In this document: in pieces, positions 58,362 to 64,000 of the stretch
Position numbering within the stretch: position 1 is the stretch's first letter
Layout of the letters: each line of letters opens with the position of its first letter
Origin: Streptomyces seoulensis
GTDB taxonomy: Bacteria > Actinomycetota > Actinomycetes > Streptomycetales > Streptomycetaceae
Reading direction: 5' to 3'
Assembly: GCF_022846655.1 (NCBI RefSeq)
Contig: NZ_AP025667.1
Coordinates: 1,463,001-1,527,000, forward strand
DNA length: 64,000 nt
Position numbers and translations under genes: made by a program
The notes under the pieces: model-generated
What the model was told of the DNA's origin: nothing
Seen by the model: only the letters and a program-made list of their open reading frames with translations
Database searches by the model: none

Positions 58362-59474
58362 CTAGGCGCTCTCGGTCACGTCCTCCGGCTTCCCCGGCTC
58401 GGGCTTCTCCGGCTCGGGCTTCTCCGGCTCCGGCCGCTCCGGCAGCTCGGCGGCCAGCGCGGCGGCCGACCGGACCAGGGGGAGCGCCAGCAGGGCGCCC
58501 GCGCCCTCGCCGACCCGCACGCCCTGGGCCAGCAGCGGCTCCAGGGCCATCCGGTCCAGCGCCTTCGCCTGTCCCGGCTCGCCGCTGTCGTGGCCCGCGA
58601 GCCACCAGTCCGGCGCCCGGAACGCCACCCGCTGGCCCACCAGCGCGCAGGCGGCGGACACCACGCCGTCCAGGATCACCGGGAGCTTGCGCACCGCGCA
58701 CTGGAGCAGGAACCCGGTCATCGCGGTCAGGTCCGCGCCGCCCACCGTCGCCAGCAGTTCGAGCTGGTCGCCGAGGACCGGGCGCGCGCGCCGCAGCGCG
58801 TCCCGCACCGCCGCGCACTTGCGCATCCACGCCAGGTCGTCGATGGCCTCGCCGCCCCGGCCGGTCACCACCGAGGCGTCCGTCCCGCACAGTGCGGCCA
58901 CCAGCACCGCGGCCGCCGTCGTACCGCCCACGCTCACGTCGCCGAGCACCACGAGGTCGGTGCCGGAGTCGGCCTCCTCGTCGGCGACGGCCATCCCGGC
59001 CCGGAACGCCGTCTCGGCCTCCTCGGCGGTCAGGGCGTCCTCGATGTCGATCCGGCCGCTGCCGCGCCGCACCCGGTACCGCGAGACCTCCGCCGGGAAT
59101 GCGTCCGGCGCGCAGTCCAGCGCCAGGTCCACCACCCGTACCGGCACGTCCAGCCGGCGGGCCAGCACCGCGGCCGGGCTCGCGCCCTCCAGCACCGCCC
59201 GCACCAGGCCGGCCGCGCCGCCTTCCGGCCGCTTGGAGACGCCGAGCGTGGCGATGCCGTGGTCACCGGCGAAGAGGACCATCTTCGGCCGCTCGACCGG
59301 CCGCAGGGGCACCGCGCCCTGCGCGGCCGCCAGCCACTCGCCCAGCTCGTCCAGCTTGCCCAGCGCGCCGGGCGGCACGGCCAGGCGCTCCCGCCGCGCC
59401 TCGGCGTCCCCGCGCACACCGCCGTCCGGGCGCTCGATCAGATCGGTGAAGTCGTCGAGTTGAAGCCTGTCCAT
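58362..59474 (-). CDS. cobT: Nicotinate-nucleotide-dimethylbenzimidazole phosphoribosyltransferase
   Basis: 370-aa enzyme forming alpha-ribazole phosphate from DMB and nicotinate mononucleotide. Signatures: LDEL(GEWLAAA)QG region, VLFAGDHGIATLGVS, VVLGDVSVGGTTAAA and QGVRVGEGAGALLALPL with the catalytic Glu. The C-terminus is an unusual Pro/Glu/Lys repeat (PEPEKPEPEKPEPGKPED). ATG 59474 is assumed; no good ribosome site is visible. Functions with cobS and cobU. Confidence 0.92.
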   Translation of the reverse strand: MDRLQLDDFTDLIERPDGGVRGDAEARRERLAVPPGALGKLDELGEWLAAAQGAVPLRPVERPKMVLFAGDHGIATLGVSKRPEGGAAGLVRAVLEGASPAAVLARRLDVPVRVVDLALDCAPDAFPAEVSRYRVRRGSGRIDIEDALTAEEAETAFRAGMAVADEEADSGTDLVVLGDVSVGGTTAAAVLVAALCGTDASVVTGRGGEAIDDLAWMRKCAAVRDALRRARPVLGDQLELLATVGGADLTAMTGFLLQCAVRKLPVILDGVVSAACALVGQRVAFRAPDWWLAGHDSGEPGQAKALDRMALEPLLAQGVRVGEGAGALLALPLVRSAAALAAELPERPEPEKPEPEKPEPGKPEDVTESA

Positions 59475-59606
59475 TCGCGGAACAGTACCGCCCGCGCGTG
59501 AGGCGCCCCGCGCCACACCGCCACCACACCCGGCCGACGTCGTTGCACCCAAGATCGGCATCCCATACGTTCCGGTTTACCGCGAAATGCCGTACAGGGA
59601 GCCGCC

Positions 59607-60479
59607 ATGCCGCCCTCGCCCTCCGCCCCGCAGGTCAGCGACCGGTTCCCCGGCCCGCGCCGCGAGGACTGTCCCTGGTGCGGCTCCGCCCGCCTGCGCA
59701 CCCGGCTCAGAGCCCCCGGCCGGCAGCGGACCGGCGCCGTCGCCCTCGACCGGTGCGGCGACTGCGCCCACGCCTTCCAGAACCCTCGGTCCGCCGATGA
59801 CGCCGCCCGCCCGCTGCCGGGCCGTCGCCACCGGGCCGCCGCCCGCGCCCTCGCCGGACTCCCCGACCCGGAGAGCTGGCTCGACGTCGGCACCGGGCAC
59901 GGTCACTTCCCCGAGGCCGCCAAGGAGTTCTTCCCGTACACCAGCTTCGACGGGCTCGACCCCTCCGCGCGTGTCGAGCGGGCGCTCGACGAGGGCCGCG
60001 TCGAGGAGGCCCACCGGGGGCTGCTGACCACGCCCGGCATCACCGAGCGGCTGCGCGCCCGCTACGACGTGGTCAGCATGTTCCACCACCTGGCGCACGT
60101 CCCCGACCCCCGCGCCGAACTGCACGCCGCGCTGGCCGTGCTCCGCCCCGGCGGCCACCTCGTGATCGAGGCCGCCGACCCGGACTGCGCCTACGCCGCC
60201 CTCCTCGGCCCCCGCTGGCTCCCGCACAGCCACCTCCACCTGCTCCCGCTGCCCAACCTGGAGGCCGAACTCCGCGCCCTGGACTGCGCGATCACCACCA
60301 CGGCCCGCACCCACCAGCCCCAGGACCTCACCACGGCGTTCACCCTCCCCGCGCCCCTGCGGGTCCCCCTGGCGGCGGCCACGGCCCTGGACCACCTCCT
60401 CGCCCCCCTCACCCGCCACACCCGCTTCGCCAGCACCTACCGGGTGGTGGCCCGCGCACCGGGACGGTCACCCAGCTAG
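59607..60479 (+). CDS. SAM-dependent methyltransferase with N-terminal zinc ribbon
   Basis: 290-aa protein. C4-type zinc ribbon near the N-terminus (CPWCGSARLRTRL, then CGDCAHAFQNPRS), SAM-binding WLDVGTGHGHFPEAA and post-motif FDGLDPS, followed by VVSMFHHLAHVPDPRAEL and the family end. Methyl acceptor unknown; such methyltransferases often modify sugars or natural products. It is on the opposite strand to the cob genes that flank it. Stop TAG is shared with the GCTAGGGCCTGTC motif seen at 44044. Confidence 0.85.
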   Translation: MPPSPSAPQVSDRFPGPRREDCPWCGSARLRTRLRAPGRQRTGAVALDRCGDCAHAFQNPRSADDAARPLPGRRHRAAARALAGLPDPESWLDVGTGHGHFPEAAKEFFPYTSFDGLDPSARVERALDEGRVEEAHRGLLTTPGITERLRARYDVVSMFHHLAHVPDPRAELHAALAVLRPGGHLVIEAADPDCAYAALLGPRWLPHSHLHLLPLPNLEAELRALDCAITTTARTHQPQDLTTAFTLPAPLRVPLAAATALDHLLAPLTRHTRFASTYRVVARAPGRSPS

Positions 60480-60496
60480 GGCCTGTCGCGGAGGGC

Positions 60497-61696
60497 CTAG
60501 CCGCGCAGCACCAGCGCCTGGCCCGCCACCACCAGGACGACCTGCTCGCACTCGGAGGCGAACGCCGTGTTCAGGCGGCCCAGTTCGTCGCGGTAGCGGC
60601 GGCCGGAGGCGGTGGCGGGGACGATGCCGGAACCGACCTCGTTGGAGACCGCCACCACCGTGCGGGGCGTCTCGCGCACCGCCCGCGTCAGTTCCCGGAC
60701 CCGCTCGCGCAGCGCCTTCTGGCCGCCGTCCGCCCACTGGGCGTCGTCCCAGGCGCCGACCGCGTCCATGACGTCGGTCAGCCAGAGCGAGAGGCAGTCG
60801 ATCAGCAGGGGCGGCCCGTCCTCGGCCAGCAGCGGGACCAGGTCCGTGGTCTCCGCCGTCTGCCAGGAGCCCGGCCGCCGCTCGCGGTGCGCGGCCACCC
60901 GGTCCGCCCACTCGCGGTCCCCGGCGCGGGTGCCGCCGGTCGCCGCGTACACCACGTCCGGGAAGGACTCCAGGCGCCGTTCGGCCTCCACCGACTTGCC
61001 CGAGCGCGCCCCGCCCAGCACCAGCGTCCGGCGCGGCACGTCCGGCACCTCGTCGTACGCTCCCACCGCCAGCGTCACCCCGTCCGGTACCGTCCGCGCC
61101 CCTGCCGCCGCCAGCCGCCGGGGCAACTCCGTGGCCTGCGGCACGTCGTGGTCCAGGTGGACGGCGACGACGTCCGTGGCCGGACCCACCCCGCCGGCCG
61201 CCCGCAGCCGGGCCAGCGCGTCCGGGCGCCCCACGATGTCGGCCAGGACCATGTGGTACGGCTCCGCCGACCGCTCCAGTCCCGCCGGAGACCCGCCCGG
61301 CGGCAGATACAGCAGCCGGAGCCCGCTCGGCCCGGTCACCTCGTACCCGGTGCCGCCCGCGTCCATCGCCAGTGCCCGCACCCGATGCCCCGTCAGCAGC
61401 GTCAGCTCGCGGCCGTCCGGCACCCGGACCGGCTGCGGCAGCCCGGCCGGCACCTCAAGGGCGGGCCCGTCGTGCGGGTGGGACAGCAGCACCTGGCGCA
61501 CCCCGCCCAGCGAATGCCCGGCCCGCGCCGCCGCGAACGCCGCGCCGGGGGTCAGGTCCAGCAGCAGGACCCCGTCCACCAGCAGCGCGGTGGCCGCCCG
61601 CGCGTCCGGGCCGAGCGCGTTCGCGCACACGGCACAGGGGCAGGCGGGGCGGGGCAGCCCCGAGGGGGCACCGGTGCCGAGCAGAGTGACATCCAC
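60497..61696 (-). CDS. cobU: Bifunctional CobU fused to an N-terminal metallo-beta-lactamase-fold domain
   Basis: 399-aa protein. Residues ~1-220 form an MBL-like domain (VTLLGTGAPSGLPR, SHPHDGP at 72-78, AVHLDHDV) with the zinc-binding motif partly degenerate. Residues ~223-399 form CobU, adenosylcobinamide kinase/guanylyltransferase (P-loop LGGARSGKS, 228-235; DCLSLWLTD; SNEVGSGIVP). This acts before cobS. GTG 61696 is used; a GTG 15 nt upstream is possible. Convergent with the methyltransferase gene, with a 17-nt gap. Confidence 0.9.
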   Translation of the reverse strand: MDVTLLGTGAPSGLPRPACPCAVCANALGPDARAATALLVDGVLLLDLTPGAAFAAARAGHSLGGVRQVLLSHPHDGPALEVPAGLPQPVRVPDGRELTLLTGHRVRALAMDAGGTGYEVTGPSGLRLLYLPPGGSPAGLERSAEPYHMVLADIVGRPDALARLRAAGGVGPATDVVAVHLDHDVPQATELPRRLAAAGARTVPDGVTLAVGAYDEVPDVPRRTLVLGGARSGKSVEAERRLESFPDVVYAATGGTRAGDREWADRVAAHRERRPGSWQTAETTDLVPLLAEDGPPLLIDCLSLWLTDVMDAVGAWDDAQWADGGQKALRERVRELTRAVRETPRTVVAVSNEVGSGIVPATASGRRYRDELGRLNTAFASECEQVVLVVAGQALVLRG

Positions 61697-61829
61697 GGAA
61701 CCGATTTTCACCTCTCCCGGCGGCCCCCGCGCACCGGGCCGCCTGAGCGGACGATGATCCACGATGTCCTGTGGGCGGCCCCGGTGACCGCATACGCTGC
61801 CCGCAGAAGTCGGATCGAAGGAGGCGCGC

Positions 61830-62042
61830 ATGACAGCTTGGACGTGGCGGTTCGAGAAGGCCGACGGGACGGAGGTCCCGCCCGCGGTGGAGCCCGAGGA
61901 GTTCACCACGCAGGGCGACGCCGAGTCCTGGGTCGGCGAGAACTGGAAGGCGCTGCTGGAGGGCGGCGCCGAGCAGGTGCGGCTCTTCGAGGAGGGCACC
62001 GAGATCTACGGGCCGATGAGCCTGAACGCCCAGGAGCAGTAG
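61830..62042 (+). CDS. Small conserved acidic protein
   Basis: 70-aa protein, MTAWTWRFEKADGTEVPP through DAESWVGENWKALL to VRLFEEGTEIYGPMSL; acidic, no membrane segment. AAGGAGG lies directly upstream of the ATG. Conserved-looking but functionally unknown. It diverges from cobU and precedes the convergent HtrA gene. Confidence 0.8.
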   Translation: MTAWTWRFEKADGTEVPPAVEPEEFTTQGDAESWVGENWKALLEGGAEQVRLFEEGTEIYGPMSLNAQEQ

Positions 62043-62094
62043 CGCCGAAGGCCCCGCGGGGGCGGGGTTCTCCCGCTCCCGTCGGCAGGCCCCG

Positions 62095-63165
62095 TCACTG
62101 CTCCCCGAGCGTCACCTGTGCGGTGTGCGCGGTGCCCGAGCGCTGGTAGGTGACCGCAGTCCGCGCGCCCGGCTCCTCCTCCGCCAGCGCCTCGGCGAGT
62201 TCCGTGCCGGAGCCGGTCGGGGTGTCACCCAGCCGGGTGATCACATCGCCCGCCCGGAGCCCCGCCTTCGCCGCCGGACCACCCGCCTGCACCGTGACCA
62301 CCGCCGCCCCGGCGGGCCGGTAGCCGTCGTCCACGACCGTACGGACCGTCACGCCCAGCGCGGCCCGGCCCGAGTCGGTGACCTTGCCGCTGCTGATGAT
62401 CTGCCCGGCGACCGTGCGCACCGTCGACGCGGGGATGGCGAAGCCGATGCCGGGCGCCGCCCCGCCCTCCATGCCTGGGTCGGACGCGCCCAGCGTCGGG
62501 ATGCCGATCACCCGGCCGTCGAGGTTCACCAGCGCGCCCCCGCTGTTGCCCGGATTGATCGCGGCCGAGGTCTGCACCATGTTGGTGAGCGTGGCGCCCG
62601 TACCGTCGCTGTCCCCGGGCTCGCTGACGGTCCGTCCGGTGGCCGAGACGATGCCCTGGGTCACGCTGGACGAGAGGCCGAGCGGTGAGCCCATGGCCAG
62701 CACGATCTGGCCGACCTCCACCTCGTCGGAGCCCCCGAACACCGCCGGGCGCAGCCCCGCCGGTACCCGGTCCAGCTTGATCACCGCGAGGTCCTGCTCG
62801 GGGTAGGAGTAGACGAGGCTCGCCGACAGCGGTTCCTCGCTGCTGGCCGTGGTCACCTTGAAGGTCTTCTCCGTGCCGACCACGTGCGCGTTGGTGACGA
62901 TGTGGCCCCTGTCGTCGTACACCACGCCGGAGCCCAGGGCCTGTCCCGCCTGGAGCTGCACGACCGAGGGCAGCACGTCCTTGATGACCATCTGGTACCG
63001 GTCCTGGAGGTCGTCCGCCACCATCGGCAGCGCCGCCTGCGCGGTCGGACCGCCCTTGCGGGCCGGTGACACCGGGTTCGAGCAGCCGGCGAGGAGGACG
63101 GCGGCGCACAGCGGCACGGCGACCGCGGCACTCCGGAGCCCGGCCCGGATACGGGAAGCGTCCAT
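62095..63165 (-). CDS. HtrA-like S1C serine protease, lipoprotein, with PDZ domain
   Basis: 356-aa extracytoplasmic protease for protein quality control. ATG 63165 follows GGGAG. Lipobox LLAGC with C28 anchors it. Trypsin-like domain with H94 (TNAHVVG), D125 (EQDLAVIKL) and S208 (NPGNSGGAL), then one PDZ domain (~255-345; AALGVTVRTV, AGLRAGDVITRLGDTP). Substrates unknown. Confidence 0.92.
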   Translation of the reverse strand: MDASRIRAGLRSAAVAVPLCAAVLLAGCSNPVSPARKGGPTAQAALPMVADDLQDRYQMVIKDVLPSVVQLQAGQALGSGVVYDDRGHIVTNAHVVGTEKTFKVTTASSEEPLSASLVYSYPEQDLAVIKLDRVPAGLRPAVFGGSDEVEVGQIVLAMGSPLGLSSSVTQGIVSATGRTVSEPGDSDGTGATLTNMVQTSAAINPGNSGGALVNLDGRVIGIPTLGASDPGMEGGAAPGIGFAIPASTVRTVAGQIISSGKVTDSGRAALGVTVRTVVDDGYRPAGAAVVTVQAGGPAAKAGLRAGDVITRLGDTPTGSGTELAEALAEEEPGARTAVTYQRSGTAHTAQVTLGEQ

Positions 63166-63223
63166 GCCCGAGTCTCCCCACGGGCCGAGGACCCCGGCCC
63201 GCCGGATACGCCCGAACGAGGCC

Positions 63224-64000
63224 TCAGCCCCGCACACCGCACAGGTGCAGCAGCTCCGCGACCCCCCGGTACGGGTCCGTGCGGCCCGCACGCTCCTCGA
63301 CCGCGAGCAGGGTCTCCAGGTCGGCCTCACAGGCGGGGGCAGCCGGGGTGCGCCCGGCGAAGACGCGTACGCCGTACCAGGCGTGCAGCGGGGCGGCGAT
63401 GCCGTGCAGGGTGGCGGTCAGGGCGGCCAGCCGGTCGGCGCGGCCCTCCGGGCCGGGAGGCACCGGGGCGTCGCCGTCCGCCTCGGTGCGGGAGCGGGGG
63501 AGCAGGGCGGCGCTGTCCAGCGCGGCCAGCGCACCGGCCCAGTCGCCGGTGAGGCCCGGCCCCATGGCGAGGGCGTCGCCGTTGCGCACCAGCAGGGACA
63601 GCAGGCCCCCGGGCGCGAGCATCCGGGCCAGCCCGGCCACCAGCGGGTCGGGCTCCTCGACGTACATCAGCACGCCGTGGCACAGCACCACGTCGAAGCT
63701 GCCCGGCAGGAAGTGCACACCGGTGTCCCGCCCGTCGCCCTGCACCAGCCGGACGCGCTCGCGGATGCCCTCCGGCTCCTCGGCCAGCGTCCCGCGGGCG
63801 GCGGCGACCAGCTCGGGGTCGCGTTCGACCCCGGTCACCTGGTGGCCCAGCCGGGCGAGCCGCAGCGCCTGCGCGCCCCGGCCCATCCCGACGTCCAGCA
63901 CGCGCAGCCGACGCCCGACGGGGAAGACGCGGGCGAGCTGCTCGTCCAGTTGCCAGGTCACCAGCCGCTGCCGGATCAGCTCGCCCGGCGCATCCGGCCG
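63224..64000 (-). CDS. Class I SAM-dependent methyltransferase (5' end beyond the window)
   Basis: At least 259 residues on the minus strand; the frame stays open through 64000 (PGELIRQRLVTWQLDEQLA), so the start is outside. The SAM-binding motif VLDVGMGRGAQALRLARL is followed by GVERDPELV, VQGDGRD and DVVLCHGVLMYVEEPD. Family resembles the SmtA/YecO-type methyltransferases conserved in Streptomyces. Acceptor unknown. Confidence 0.88.
   Translation of the reverse strand, partial: RPDAPGELIRQRLVTWQLDEQLARVFPVGRRLRVLDVGMGRGAQALRLARLGHQVTGVERDPELVAAARGTLAEEPEGIRERVRLVQGDGRDTGVHFLPGSFDVVLCHGVLMYVEEPDPLVAGLARMLAPGGLLSLLVRNGDALAMGPGLTGDWAGALAALDSAALLPRSRTEADGDAPVPPGPEGRADRLAALTATLHGIAAPLHAWYGVRVFAGRTPAAPACEADLETLLAVEERAGRTDPYRGVAELLHLCGVRG

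Noticed and set aside
60475..60500. Second copy of the 44048 inverted-repeat element
   Set aside because: Only the left 13 nt match; no right arm is present, so it is at most a remnant or a coincidence at a stop codon.

Overview
The window is a gene-dense, very high-GC actinobacterial chromosome segment. Signs of this are the strong G/C third-position codon bias, many GTG and some TTG starts, and AGGAGG-type ribosome binding sites. The gene complement (mal-amylase-pullulanase, glnII, glnA with GlnR boxes, lipA/lipB, aceE, E2/E3, pepA, cobalamin genes) fits the conserved core of a Streptomyces chromosome. Genus is inferred with high confidence; species is not assigned. I see no rRNA, tRNA, prophage, intact insertion sequence or CRISPR array.

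Region 1 (1-11.5 kb), alpha-glucan use: the 3' end of malE, then malF, malG and a GH13 alpha-glucosidase form the maltose/maltodextrin uptake operon. They are followed by a secreted alpha-amylase and a very large secreted amylopullulanase, each with its own palindromic MalR-like operator. Extracellular enzymes make maltodextrins, MalEFG imports them and the cytoplasmic glucosidase hydrolyses them. Region 2 (11.5-20.9 kb): a TetR regulator; a flavin/[2Fe-2S] reductase coupled to a protein with AurF-like di-iron ligands; a membrane-anchored sigma-factor-like protein; small lipoprotein and TPR-like genes; a secreted DUF1996 protein; an SDR-like protein; and a winged-helix regulator. Region 3 (21.3-34.4 kb), nitrogen and envelope: glnII and glnA with GlnR operators enclose secreted proteins, an ArsC-like protein, a hydrolase, HtpX/PspAB, a HEAT-repeat protein whose N-terminus is easily missed, a two-component system and an EEP-family membrane protein.

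Region 4 (34.4-53.9 kb), lipoate-dependent metabolism: lipA and lipB make and attach lipoate. Pyruvate dehydrogenase E1 (aceE), a two-lipoyl-domain E2 and E3 (lpdA) follow, with an FCD-type GntR regulator beside aceE and leucyl aminopeptidase downstream. Interspersed are a Streptomyces-type HTH regulator, an FAD oxidoreductase, a TIGR01777 epimerase, a MarP-like periplasmic protease, a PGRP-like amidase and a decayed RidA gene next to a MITE-like inverted repeat. Region 5 (54-64 kb): cobS, cobT and an MBL-fused cobU for the nucleotide-loop step of cobalamin synthesis, interleaved with an MprF-like aminoacyl-phospholipid synthase, a rhomboid-like protein, two methyltransferases and an HtrA-like lipoprotein protease.

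Most genes are core and well known. The most interesting items are the TetR/reductase/di-iron locus, the membrane-tethered sigma-like protein, the double-active-site amylopullulanase, and short tandem repeats that repeatedly begin at a stop codon.
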